This document shows, piece by piece, positions 43,732 through 52,189 of a DNA stretch of 59,301 bases (position 1 is its first letter; the number at the start of each line of letters is the position of its first letter). The notes under the pieces were generated by a model. The model had not been told where the DNA came from. It ran no database searches and saw only the letters and a program-made list of their open reading frames with translations. The DNA is from an uncultured Clostridia bacterium (GTDB taxonomy: Bacteria; Bacillota; Clostridia; Christensenellales; CAG-314). The position numbers and the translations under genes were made by a program. Location: assembly GCA_947625185.1 (NCBI GenBank), contig CANQNJ010000005.1:1-59301 (forward strand), read 5' to 3'.

Positions 43732-44913
43732 ATGCCATATGCAATTTATCTCAAAAAAGGCGAACAGCGACGCATAGAGGACGGACACCCCTGGGTGTAC
43801 GCGAACGAAGTCGCCCGTATCGAAGGCAAGGACAAAAACGGCAGTCTTGCCACGGTATACACATACGACGGCAAATACATTGGTCGCGGATTCATCAATC
43901 ACGCGTCCAAGATACTCGTGCGCATATTCATACGCGACGACAGAACGGATTGCGACAACATTATTGCCGAACGCATACGCCTTGCGCACCGACGTCGGAC
44001 GGAACTCGGCTATGACAACGCCTACCGTGCGATATTCGGCGAAGCAGACGGGCTGCCCGCGCTGATAGTAGACAAATATGCGGACTATCTGTCCGTGCAA
44101 ATACTGTCGTTGGGAATGTATCTGCGCAAAGCGTCCATCGTAGACGAACTCGTAAAAGAATTTGCTCCCAAGGGCATATACGAACGCAGCGACGTGTCCG
44201 TTCGTCAAAAGGAAGGCTTGCCGGAAGAAAAAGGCTTGCTGTACGGCGAGGTGCCCGAATGGGCGGAAATAGAAGAAAACGGTCTGAAAATGGCAGTCAA
44301 CATTGTCAACGGACAAAAAACGGGGTACTTCCTCGACCAAAAAGAAAACAGGTTGGCGTTGAGAAGGTATGCAAAGGGGGAAGTTCTGGATTGCTTCTGT
44401 AACAGCGGAGGCTTTGCTCTGAATGCGGCGGTCGTTGCCGAAAGAGTCACTGCCGTAGACGCGTCGGAATTTGCTCTGTCCAACGTGCGCAGAAATGCCG
44501 AACTTAACGGACTGAACAATATCGACGCGGTATGCGCCGACGTATTTCAATTGCTGCGCGAATACCGCAAGCAGAACAGACAATTCGACTGTATCGTGCT
44601 GGATCCGCCCGCCTTTACCAAAACCGCCAACGAAACGCAGGACGCCCTGAGAGGTTACTCCGACATCAATATGCTGGCGATGAAACTGATAAGAGACGGC
44701 GGATATCTCGTCACTTGCAGTTGCTCGCACTATGTATCCAATGCGGCATTTGAAAAAATGCTCGCGGAAACGGCGCGGCGCAGCGGAAAACAGGCGCAAT
44801 GTCTGGAAGTCCGTTCGCAAGCGCCCGATCACCCGACGTTGCTGTCGGCAGACGAAACGCACTACCTCAAATGCTTTGTGCTGAGGATAAGCGATAAACA
44901 GGAGACGATATGA
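43732..44913 (+). CDS. class I rRNA large-subunit methyltransferase (RlmI-like)
   Basis: A 393-residue SAM-dependent methyltransferase with an N-terminal PUA domain (LKKGEQRRIEDGHPWVYANEV), a middle EEHEAD-like region, the SAM-binding DCFCNSGGFALNAAV motif and the catalytic VLDPPAFTK motif, as in RlmI, which makes m5C in 23S rRNA. The cysteine in SCSCSHYV fits the m5C mechanism. The ATG lies 7 bases after a perfect -10 box and lacks a ribosome site, so translation is probably leaderless. The gene overlaps the nagA-like gene by 4 bases (ATGA). Confidence 0.9.
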   Translation: MPYAIYLKKGEQRRIEDGHPWVYANEVARIEGKDKNGSLATVYTYDGKYIGRGFINHASKILVRIFIRDDRTDCDNIIAERIRLAHRRRTELGYDNAYRAIFGEADGLPALIVDKYADYLSVQILSLGMYLRKASIVDELVKEFAPKGIYERSDVSVRQKEGLPEEKGLLYGEVPEWAEIEENGLKMAVNIVNGQKTGYFLDQKENRLALRRYAKGEVLDCFCNSGGFALNAAVVAERVTAVDASEFALSNVRRNAELNGLNNIDAVCADVFQLLREYRKQNRQFDCIVLDPPAFTKTANETQDALRGYSDINMLAMKLIRDGGYLVTCSCSHYVSNAAFEKMLAETARRSGKQAQCLEVRSQAPDHPTLLSADETHYLKCFVLRISDKQETI

Positions 44914-45884
44914 TACTGTACAAAAACGGCCGCGCGCTCATCGGCGACAGGCTTATAAAGACGGATATAGTTGCAAATCACGGCAGGATAATAGAGATCG
45001 CGCCGGAAATAATTGCCGACGAACAAACGGAAGTTACGGATTGCTCCAATCGCTACATACTGCCCGCATTGACGGATATATGCTGTTACGGCGCAAACGG
45101 CTGCGACTTCAACACCGCCGACAAAGATGGAATGAAGAAAATAATGGAGTACTGCATAGCGCACGGCGTTGGGACGGTATTTCCGACGTTGAAAGCGGAT
45201 ACCGACGACAATCTGTGCCGCAGTCTGAGCCTGATAGCGGAGCTTGCCAAGGACTACCCCGAAATAAAAGGCATACATCTCGACGGTCCCTTTATTGCGC
45301 CCGACCGTTGCGACCGCCCTTGCGAACTGCTGCAAAAGCCGTCAATGGATAAGTTCCTCGCCTATCAAAAAGCAGCCGAAGGCAAGATCAAACTAATTAC
45401 CGTCGCTCCCGAACTGCCCGACGCGTTGGCTTTTATTTCCGAAGCGACGGACAGCAAAGTGACCGTGTCTCTCGGTCACAGCAACGCCGACGGCGATACG
45501 GTGACGAAAGCATTGAAAGCGGGCGCAAAAGCCGTGACCGATTGGGGCAACGATATGTCCGCATTGACCGCCCGCGACGCGGGACTGTGCGGAAGCGCGC
45601 TGCTGCACGACTGTTACTGTCAGACCGTATTCGATACCTCTCATCTCGGCGGTGACGTGATGAAATTGCTGGTAAAGACAAAGAAAAACGACCGCATAGT
45701 CGGTATAACCGCCGATACGGAGGACGCCTATCAAGGATTGGCAAATACCGTGACTTACTGCGGACTGCCCCTCAACGAAGCCATAAAGCTGTGGACGATA
45801 AATCCCGCGCGACTTGTGGGATTGTCCGGCAGAATAGGCACGATAGAAGTAAACAAGGACGCCGACTTTATTATCTTCGGATAA
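44910..45884 (+). CDS. divergent N-acetylglucosamine-6-phosphate deacetylase-like protein
   Basis: A 324-residue amidohydrolase of the NagA family, which deacetylates GlcNAc-6-P. The fold and several motifs are present (TVSLGHSNAD, GITADTEDA, IKLWTINPARLVGL). Canonical metal and substrate residues are altered, however. The HxH/QxN pair is C58-x-Y60 (DICCYG), the metal Glu of HLEGPF is Asp125 (HLDGPF), and the His of THLFNAM is replaced in VTDWGNDM. It may act on another substrate, use metal differently or be inactive. It is translationally coupled to the rRNA methyltransferase; no nagB is nearby. It is shorter than usual (about 380). Confidence 0.75.
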   Translation: MILYKNGRALIGDRLIKTDIVANHGRIIEIAPEIIADEQTEVTDCSNRYILPALTDICCYGANGCDFNTADKDGMKKIMEYCIAHGVGTVFPTLKADTDDNLCRSLSLIAELAKDYPEIKGIHLDGPFIAPDRCDRPCELLQKPSMDKFLAYQKAAEGKIKLITVAPELPDALAFISEATDSKVTVSLGHSNADGDTVTKALKAGAKAVTDWGNDMSALTARDAGLCGSALLHDCYCQTVFDTSHLGGDVMKLLVKTKKNDRIVGITADTEDAYQGLANTVTYCGLPLNEAIKLWTINPARLVGLSGRIGTIEVNKDADFIIFG

Positions 45885-45963
45885 AGGGCGCGCCCGTCGG
45901 GACGGTGAATGTTCCGATTTCGCTTTAATATAAAAGCCGGCTACCATATTTCGTTCACTTCCT

Positions 45964-46009
45964 ACACCCCGACATTTGCAACATTGGGCGTACGCTCAAA
46001 CACAGAGCC
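45964..46009 (+). repeat. solo right-end remnant of the structured element (copy G)
   Basis: ACACCCCGACATTTGC and CACAGAGCC match the right terminal repeat of the element family, separated by an insertion. No internal modules remain. Confidence 0.5.
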
Positions 46010-46035
46010 AAACAAAATCATTTGATTGTAAACGA

Positions 46036-46068
46036 CAAGAGCGCCGAGCATATCGCTCGGCGCTCTTG
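46036..46068 (+). terminator. bidirectional terminator between nagA-like and surface-protein genes
   Basis: A perfect 14-bp stem, CAAGAGCGCCGAGC with GCTCGGCGCTCTTG, with loop ATATC. It lies between convergent genes; T tracts are modest. Confidence 0.75.
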
Positions 46069-46081
46069 CTATATTAATAAG

Positions 46082-47722
46082 TTATTCTACCTTATCGTCG
46101 GAGTCTCCGTTGGTCGTCTCGGAAGGCTGACCTTCGTCGGAAGCGCTTGCATTGTAGCGAGCGTCGGAAGTCTGTTGCTTGGGTTTGATGAAGAGCAACA
46201 CGATTATGCCCACTGCGGAAAGACCCGCAATGACGTACAAAACGATCTTCCACGCTTCGATCTTTACGCCGTTGGCGGGATTGACGGGTGCGGCATTCAC
46301 TTTGAGCAACATCGTGGGATGATACTCGTCTGTGGAAGCGCTCTCGCCGTCGCTGACCTTTCTTACGCCGTGATTGCCGTAATTGTCCACCACCGTATAA
46401 ACGATCTTATAGACGTCCTCACCCGTTACGTCCTCTTGGAGAGGGGTGATGACGCCGCCGGAGGAAATGCAGCCCTTGGGATTGCTGCCGTCCGAAGTGT
46501 ACTCATAACCTTCGGCGACCTCGCGGCTCTTGCTGTCATATATTTGCAGCCAACCTTCACTGTCGGCGCCCTCTACGTCCGAGCCGACCTTCTTGTATAC
46601 AATGTATGTCACGGTCGTGCCGGAGCAATCGGTGATATCCAACGAAGTGGAAACGGAATATGTCGTGCCGACGGTCAGTCCGTCATTCTGCTTGTTCTCC
46701 TGAGAGGTGGACAGCTTGATCTCCGGATTGACGGTGTCCTTGGTGCGGAAAGTAAGCGTGCAGTCGTTTTCTTTTACAAGCGCGTCGTCAACTACCGCTT
46801 GGGCGTCGTTGGCTTCGTCGATAATTTTCTGCGCTTCGTCGAAAGTAGTCGCGATGACGTCGTCGTAATCGAAAGTGTAACCGGATTCACTCGCCGCTTC
46901 TCCGTCCACCACGGCAAAGCGGAAGTTCCACTCGCCGTCCGTGGTAAGGCTGAACGTACTCGTCACGAGGCAACGGCTCCAATCCTTCATATCTTCCGTA
47001 GTGGAACCGCTCGGGCTTACATACAAAAGGTATATCTTGTCGTCGGGCTTGACGGAATTGTCGGCGTCTTCCTTGTTCTCCGTCCATTCGGCGGTAACGG
47101 TTATATTGGTTTCGGGCATTGCGATATTCGCACCTGCGTCAAACAAACCTTCAAGATGCACGGGCAATTGTGCGTCGCCTTCCGCCGTTATACGCCAACC
47201 TGCAAAGTAATAGGGGACGTTTTCCTCTTCGCCGCCTTCTTCCGCGGGTTCCACCTTGTGAGTGGCTGCGGAGGGCGCAGTGGGAAGCTTGAAGTGTTGC
47301 GTATCGACGTATTCGCCATCGGAGGGGACTGTATAGTCCTCTGCGCAATGCTCGCCGCCGTCATATTTAACGGTGTACTTCGTCGTCTTGTCGTTACCCT
47401 CTTCGTCTTTGAGGTTCTCTTTCGGTTGGACCCGATAGTTGATGCCATCGAAAATTTCGTGAACTTTGGAGGAATCTTCCCACCACTTGTTCTCGAACAT
47501 AAAGCTGCGGTCCATTTCGAGATAGAAGTCGCCTTGTTCTGCGACGACGTACTCTTTGAATTTGGATACGTTAAAAGTCAGATGACGCGCTTCCTCTGCG
47601 GGCGCATCATCGCCGTCTCCCGACTCGGAAGGCGTTGTCGGCTCTGCGAAAGCAACCGCCGTCATAGCGAATATGCCGACAAGCATTGCCAACGCAATCA
47701 AAATACTTAAAAATCTTTTCAT
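46082..47722 (-). CDS. secreted, membrane-anchored surface protein (546 aa)
   Basis: A signal peptide (MKRFLSILIALAMLVGIFAM, cleavage after AFA) is followed by an acidic, beta-rich extracellular region, then a membrane helix (EAWKIVLYVIAGLSAVGIIVLLFI, about residues 490-513) and a short cytoplasmic tail rich in Ser, Asp and Glu. Residues about 60-230 alternate short strands with acidic loops. No enzyme motif or sorting signal is recognisable. GGAGG lies 5 bases before ATG 47722. The anchor design matches the 962-residue surface protein of the sugar locus, but the two share no clear domain. Confidence 0.78.
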   Translation of the reverse strand: MKRFLSILIALAMLVGIFAMTAVAFAEPTTPSESGDGDDAPAEEARHLTFNVSKFKEYVVAEQGDFYLEMDRSFMFENKWWEDSSKVHEIFDGINYRVQPKENLKDEEGNDKTTKYTVKYDGGEHCAEDYTVPSDGEYVDTQHFKLPTAPSAATHKVEPAEEGGEEENVPYYFAGWRITAEGDAQLPVHLEGLFDAGANIAMPETNITVTAEWTENKEDADNSVKPDDKIYLLYVSPSGSTTEDMKDWSRCLVTSTFSLTTDGEWNFRFAVVDGEAASESGYTFDYDDVIATTFDEAQKIIDEANDAQAVVDDALVKENDCTLTFRTKDTVNPEIKLSTSQENKQNDGLTVGTTYSVSTSLDITDCSGTTVTYIVYKKVGSDVEGADSEGWLQIYDSKSREVAEGYEYTSDGSNPKGCISSGGVITPLQEDVTGEDVYKIVYTVVDNYGNHGVRKVSDGESASTDEYHPTMLLKVNAAPVNPANGVKIEAWKIVLYVIAGLSAVGIIVLLFIKPKQQTSDARYNASASDEGQPSETTNGDSDDKVE

Positions 47723-47823
47723 TGTTCCTCCGAAGGGCTATGCCCAACTTTTCCTGCGCGGTAAAATCCGACGGCACAAAAAGGGCGTGCCGAAAACTGC
47801 GACATTTAACCGCATATAGGGAT

Positions 47824-47852
47824 ATTTTACATTTATTTACCAAGATTGTCAA
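47824..47852 (-). promoter_or_regulatory. sigma-A promoter of the 546-aa surface protein
   Basis: Minus-strand TTGACA (47847-47852) and TAAAAT (47824-47829) with a 17-bp spacer; leader about 95 bases. Confidence 0.75.
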
Positions 47853-47946
47853 CTACTTGTAAATATAAAATACGGTTTAACGACAAATTCAAAAGGCTGA
47901 CACAATAATATCCGACTGCATACATTGAAACATAGGGCGAAAAAAC

Positions 47947-48528
47947 GATTCTGTAATAAATGTTGGTGTGCAGAAGTGAACCAAATACAGAAACGACTTA
48001 CAAATTAATGCGGAATTTGAGCGCGCGGAGATGCGCGTGTCGCGCATAGTAGCGAACAAAGCAAAAATTCCGTTGCAAGCGGCGACCTGCGCGGCGCTTG
48101 CAGCCCTTGCGGGGGACGCGTGGGCGTGGCGCGTTAAACCAATCACCACAGTGTGGTGTTGGTAGCTGCCACGAGAGGGCGCACAAGTATATATACCCGT
48201 GCGCCCGTGTACCTTAGAAAACGCGACTCCCCGCCGAAAGTACAAATAATGCAAGCCGAGGTGTCCTCGACCATAAGGGTACCCGCACAAGTTGAGAAAC
48301 GAAACTTGTGCGGGAGAGGAACAACCGAGCGACGTTGGCACCGCTTGTACTTGCACAAGCGGTAACGTCAAGCGAGAGTTGTGACGAGTCTGCGCTTGCG
48401 CCCCGTCAGGGGTCGGTTGCGCAGTCAACCGTACAGACTTGAATGGCGGCTCTGATGGCAAAATGTTGGGGCAAACAAGCTCATTTTTCTCAATAATTTA
48501 CCTTGCCCCCAACATTTGTCATTGAGCC
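47947..48528 (+). repeat. structured intergenic element, copy D (with extra module)
   Basis: 582 bp with all modules of copy C plus an extra block at about 48118-48217. That block contains ACCAATCACCAC/GTGGTGTTGGT, GGGCGCAC/GTGCGCCC and GTGGC/GCCAC hairpins and interrupts the GGCGGGG/CCCCGCC stem. Flanks GAAAAAAC (left) and GAAAAAAAC (right) could be a target-site duplication. Confidence 0.88.
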
Positions 48529-48569
48529 GAAAAAAACGCCCCGATACATCGGAACCCAAGGAGATACGC

Positions 48570-49079
48570 TTGAAAATATTGACAGTTGCCGTGACGGCGT
48601 TGGTCGTTTCGCTGGACAGCTTTATGGCGGGGTTTTCTCTGTCGCTGAACAAAAGGTCGAGTCCGACGCTGCCCTCCGCGGTCGCGTTGATAACGCTGCT
48701 GCTGTGCATAGTCACTTCCGTAGCGGGACAAGCGCTGTTGCGCTATGCGGAGAAAATTGTCGACTATTTGGGAGCGGCGTTGCTGATGCTGCTTGCGATC
48801 ACGGCGCTGTTTCGCCGCGACGACAGGCGATCGGCTCTTGCGGCGGTGTCTCTGCGCGAGAGCATTGCCATAGGCGTTGCCGTCGGAATGGACGCCGCTA
48901 TCGCCAACTTCGCCTTTGCCGGAGACGGTTTGCAATGGATAACGCCGACGGTTTTTGCCGTGACGCACTATATGACGGTGGCTCTCGGTCAGATACTCGC
49001 CAAGAAGGTCACGCCGCAACACACCAACATATTCTCCGCGATAATTCTCGCCGCGCTTGCCGTCGTCAAGCTGTTGTGA
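48570..49079 (+). CDS. MntP/YtaF-like (DUF204) membrane protein
   Basis: A 169-residue protein with about six membrane segments in two related halves. Each half carries an Asp in a helix (VVSLDSFMAGFSLSL near residue 12, GVAVGMDAAIANFAF near 112), the hallmark of the MntP manganese exporter and the sporulation protein YtaF. SLDSF is nearer YtaF, but the family role is uncertain. The start is probably TTG 48570, because AAGGAG lies 6 bases upstream; the longer frame runs into element copy D. That element sits directly upstream and may supply or block transcription. Confidence 0.78.
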   Translation: MKILTVAVTALVVSLDSFMAGFSLSLNKRSSPTLPSAVALITLLLCIVTSVAGQALLRYAEKIVDYLGAALLMLLAITALFRRDDRRSALAAVSLRESIAIGVAVGMDAAIANFAFAGDGLQWITPTVFAVTHYMTVALGQILAKKVTPQHTNIFSAIILAALAVVKLL

Positions 49080-49107
49080 CAACGCTCCCGAATATCGGCA
49101 GAAGCGC

Positions 49108-49893
49108 TTACAGGTCGGAGTCATCCGTTTGCGGATTGGTATACAGCGGCACACCGTCCTCTTCTCCGTCCTCTCCGTCGGAGAAATTCTCTACATATCG
49201 CGATATGTCGAAACGGCGCCACGGCTCCGCCTCGGGCGGATAGGCGACAAACACCATATGCTCCTTGGATACGGGGTGATCGAACTCCAAACGATAAGCC
49301 CACAGCGCCAGATTGCAGCCTCGCTTTATATCTCCGCCGTAACGGACGTCGCCGAAAACGGGACAGTTTATCGCGGAAAACTGTACCCGTATCTGATGGC
49401 TGCGTCCCGTGCCGAGCCGCACCCTCAACAGGCTAAGCCCGTCCTGCGACTCCAACACTTCGTAGTCCAATTCCGCGCGCTTGGCGTCGTGATCGCCGAA
49501 CGTGGCGACGTAGACGTTGTTGGTGAGGGCGTTCTTTTTGAGATAGTTGACGAGAGTGCCCTTCTTCTCCTTGGGACAGCCGACCACCGCGGTAAGATAC
49601 TGTTTGGTCATATCTCCCTCGACAATCTGCTTGCACAGACGCTCGGCGGCTTTGCTGTTCTTGGCGAACACCATTACGCCGCCCGTGGGGCGATCCAACC
49701 TGTGTACAAGTCCCAGATATGCGTTGCCCGGCTTGGAATACTTGTCCTTAATGTACTGTTTGAGCAAGGTGAGCAAGTCGGTATCGCCGCTTGCGTCCGC
49801 CTGACTCGGTATGTTCTGCGGCTTGACCACCACCAATATGCTGTTATCCTCGTGAAGGACAGCCACGTCGTCCATAGTAAAAGTTCTGCTCAT
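49108..49893 (-). CDS. RluA-family pseudouridine synthase
   Basis: A 261-residue RNA pseudouridine synthase. The catalytic motif LVHRLDRPTGGVMVFAK contains the active Asp; the usual HRLDxxTSG reads HRLDRPTGG. GRSHQIRVQF and FGDVRYGG are the other family motifs. No S4 domain is present, so it resembles shorter RluA-type enzymes. The C-terminal 30 residues are highly acidic (SDGEDGEEDG), an unusual tail for an RNA-binding enzyme. It lies 3 bases downstream of the SAM-dependent methyltransferase gene, so the two RNA-modifying enzymes are one unit. Confidence 0.9.
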   Translation of the reverse strand: MSRTFTMDDVAVLHEDNSILVVVKPQNIPSQADASGDTDLLTLLKQYIKDKYSKPGNAYLGLVHRLDRPTGGVMVFAKNSKAAERLCKQIVEGDMTKQYLTAVVGCPKEKKGTLVNYLKKNALTNNVYVATFGDHDAKRAELDYEVLESQDGLSLLRVRLGTGRSHQIRVQFSAINCPVFGDVRYGGDIKRGCNLALWAYRLEFDHPVSKEHMVFVAYPPEAEPWRRFDISRYVENFSDGEDGEEDGVPLYTNPQTDDSDL

Positions 49894-49896
49894 AGT

Positions 49897-50751
49897 CTAC
49901 TCCTTAGTCCACAGTCCGCTTGCTCCGCAGGGAAGCACCGTTCCTTCCTCCGTCGGCAAGCACACCTCGTATGCCGTCGTCTTGCCAGCGGGCATCGTAA
50001 GCTGCAAAAGATCGTACAGCACGGCGGGTTGAAGCCCCGTCGTGTAACTGTTCAACAACACAAACAGGGGATCGTCGCTAAGCACCTCGGCGCACAGTTT
50101 GAGAAAATCGTATATGTCGCGTTCCAACTTCCACTCTTCGCCGCTTGCGCCCCGTCCGAAGCTGGGCGGATCCAACACTATCGCGTCATAGCGGTTGCCG
50201 CGGCGTATTTCTCTGGCGACGAACTTGCGGCAGTCATCCACGATGTACCGCACGGGTCTGTCGGACAGGTCGGACAGCGCAACGTTTTCCTTTGCCATTT
50301 CCACCATATTTCTGGCGGCGTCGACGTGACATACGCTTGCCCCCGCAGAGAGACAGGCGACAGTGGCTCCGCCCGTATAGGCAAAAAGATTGAGTACGCT
50401 TATCTGTCGGCGGGAGTTACGTATCAAATCCGTCATCATCGCCCAATTTGCCGCCTGCTCGGGAAATAGTCCCGTATGTTTGAAATTCATCGGGCGCACC
50501 TTGAATTTGAGATCTCTCCAAGACACCACCCAACTCTCGGGCAGACGTCTGTCGAACTCCCAATGACCGCCGCCGCTCGACGAACGAATATATCGCGCCG
50601 CAGGCTTGACGATCGAGTCGAGAGGCTTTGCCGCGTGCCAGATGACCTGCGGATCCGGTCTGAGCAACACCACGTCCTTCCAACGTTCGAGCTTCTCGCC
50701 GTCTCCCGTGGCGATAATGCGATAGTCCTTCCACTCATTGTTGATATTCAT
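49897..50751 (-). CDS. class I SAM-dependent methyltransferase (RlmI-related)
   Basis: A 284-residue methyltransferase without a PUA domain. VLNLFAYTGGATVACLSAGA binds SAM and VLDPPSFGRG is the catalytic motif typical of RNA methyltransferases in the RlmI/RlmK group; the N-terminal third contains YIRSSSGGGHWEFDRRLPESW. The target is probably rRNA. Its ATG lies only 6 bases after a perfect TATAAT, with no ribosome site, so the mRNA should be leaderless, as for the RlmI-like gene at 43732. It is followed by an RluA-type pseudouridine synthase. Confidence 0.87.
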   Translation of the reverse strand: MNINNEWKDYRIIATGDGEKLERWKDVVLLRPDPQVIWHAAKPLDSIVKPAARYIRSSSGGGHWEFDRRLPESWVVSWRDLKFKVRPMNFKHTGLFPEQAANWAMMTDLIRNSRRQISVLNLFAYTGGATVACLSAGASVCHVDAARNMVEMAKENVALSDLSDRPVRYIVDDCRKFVAREIRRGNRYDAIVLDPPSFGRGASGEEWKLERDIYDFLKLCAEVLSDDPLFVLLNSYTTGLQPAVLYDLLQLTMPAGKTTAYEVCLPTEEGTVLPCGASGLWTKE

Positions 50752-50757
50752 AAATAG

Positions 50758-50786
50758 ATTATAACGTAAAATCCGACTTTCTTCAA
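50758..50786 (-). promoter_or_regulatory. sigma-A promoter giving a leaderless methyltransferase mRNA
   Basis: Minus-strand TTGAAG (50781-50786) and TATAAT (50758-50763) with a 17-bp spacer and 6 bases to the ATG. Confidence 0.75.
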
Positions 50787-50848
50787 GCGTTTACGCGCAG
50801 ACTTAACTATCGACGCATAAACTTTTTTACCGCGAACGAACAAAAATA

Positions 50849-50877
50849 TTGACTGCGAAAAAATAATTTGTTACAAT
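50849..50877 (+). promoter_or_regulatory. sigma-A promoter of the zinc-ribbon membrane protein
   Basis: TTGACT (50849-50854) and TACAAT (50872-50877) with a 17-bp spacer; the leader is about 35 bases with GGAGG before the ATG. Confidence 0.75.
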
Positions 50878-50920
50878 AACCTCGTCAACAACTTGACAAT
50901 AACAGAATTTGGAGGAACTT

Positions 50921-51277
50921 ATGAAATATTGTACACATTGCGGCGCCGAAATGCCCGACGACGCGACGATATGCACGAGCTGCGGTTGTCCGCTGAGCGG
51001 CGAAAAGCCGTCGTTTAACGATAACGGCGCAGTAAACAGCTCTAAATACAACACGGTATCCATTGTAGGCTTCGTGTTTTCTTTCCTGATACCGATAGTC
51101 GGATTGATCTGCTCGATAATAGGCTTGAAACAGGTATCCGCTCGCGGAGAACGGGGCAGGGGACTTGCCATAGCGGGCATAATCATCTCTATCGTAAATT
51201 GGATCGGCGGAATATTGATTCAATACTTCCTGCTGCCTCAACTGCTCGAACAACTCGGCTTTGCCGCCCTGCTGTAA
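50921..51277 (+). CDS. zinc-ribbon DUF4190-type membrane protein
   Basis: A 118-residue protein with an N-terminal zinc ribbon (CTHCG and CTSCG within the first 22 residues), a short polar linker and two membrane helices (SIVGFVFSFLIPIVGLICSIIGL and GLAIAGIIISIVNWIGGILIQYFLL) separated by the charged loop KQVSARGERGRG, the DUF4190 pattern. Function is unknown. TTGGAGGA lies about 6 bases before ATG 50921, which beats an in-frame start four codons earlier inside the ribosome site. It is monocistronic with its own promoter and terminator. Confidence 0.85.
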   Translation: MKYCTHCGAEMPDDATICTSCGCPLSGEKPSFNDNGAVNSSKYNTVSIVGFVFSFLIPIVGLICSIIGLKQVSARGERGRGLAIAGIIISIVNWIGGILIQYFLLPQLLEQLGFAALL

Positions 51278-51315
51278 CACACCGAGCGACAAGCACATCG
51301 CAATATGTATCGCAA

Positions 51316-51351
51316 ATAAGCGATTTGACGACGGTCAAATCGCTTATTTGC
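51316..51351 (+). terminator. terminator after the zinc-ribbon gene
   Basis: AATAAGCGATTTGA pairs perfectly with TCAAATCGCTTATT around a 6-base loop, ending in TTATTTG. Element copy E begins 3 bases later. Confidence 0.7.
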
Positions 51352-51353
51352 AA

Positions 51354-51953
51354 GATTATGTAAAAAATATTGGGCGTAGAAGTGAACTAAATATAGAGGT
51401 TTACTTCTATGTTAAAGCGGAATTTACGCGCGCGGAGATCGCGTGTCGCGCATAGCAGCGAACAAAGCGTAAATTCCGTTGCAAGCGGCAACCTGCGCGG
51501 CGCTTGCAGCCCTTGCGGGGGGGGATGCGTGGGCGTGGCGCGTAAAACCAATCACCACTGTGTGGTGTTGGTAGCTGCCACGAGAGGGCGCACAAGTATA
51601 TAAATGTACCCGTGCGCCCGTATACCTTAAAATATGCGACTCCCCGCCGAAAGTACAAATAATGCAAGCCGAGGTGTCCTCGGCTACAAGGGTACCCGCA
51701 CAAGTTGAGGAACGGAACTTGTGCGGGAGAGGAACAACCGAGCGACGTTGGCACCGCTTGTGCTTGCACAAGCGGTAACGTCAAGCGAGAGTTGTGACGA
51801 AGTCCGACCAAGTCTGCGCTTGCGCCCCGAAGGGGTCGGTTGCGCAGTCAACCGTACAGACGTGCATTTGGGCGGTAGCTCAGATGGCACAATGTTGGGG
51901 TAAAACAGGCTTTTTTTATAATTTACCTTGACCCCAACATTTGACATAGAGCC
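51354..51953 (+). repeat. structured intergenic element, copy E (with extra module)
   Basis: About 600 bp, the longest copy, with the same extra block as copy D (about 51526-51632). The left end is degenerate; the right end is a clean CCCCAACATTTGACATAGAGCC inverted repeat. Confidence 0.88.
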
Positions 51954-52089
51954 TATTAGCTTATAGAAGATTTGCGGGGAGATACGGATACGCATTGACG
52001 GGCACAGTCTATGTACGCGGGCAAGAAGGAGCAACCGCCTTCTTTGCCATTATGCTGCACAATCGACGTCGCAACACGCGCGATAACGA
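51954..52089. other. gene-free stretch with a hairpin
   Basis: An inverted repeat, GAAGG/CCTTC flanked by GCA/TGC (about 52021-52047), lies here; no gene was found between element copy E and the ileS terminator. Confidence 0.4.
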
Positions 52090-52115
52090 AAGTCGGGAGC
52101 GAAAACTCCCGACTT
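52090..52115 (-). terminator. terminator after ileS
   Basis: AAGTCGGGAG pairs with CTCCCGACTT around a 6-base A-rich loop. It resembles the hairpin after the toxin gene; T tracts on either strand are short. Confidence 0.6.
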
Positions 52116-52189
52116 CTTTGTTATAATCGCCATGTAAGCCTTATGCCATAAGATTACATCGCTGTAAATAGTTCGTTTGTATTGTTACT

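Noticed and set aside
1725..51953. CRISPR array, because of repeated palindromic units
   Set aside because: The repeated units are different hairpins in fixed order, not one short repeat with regularly sized unique spacers, and no cas genes are present.
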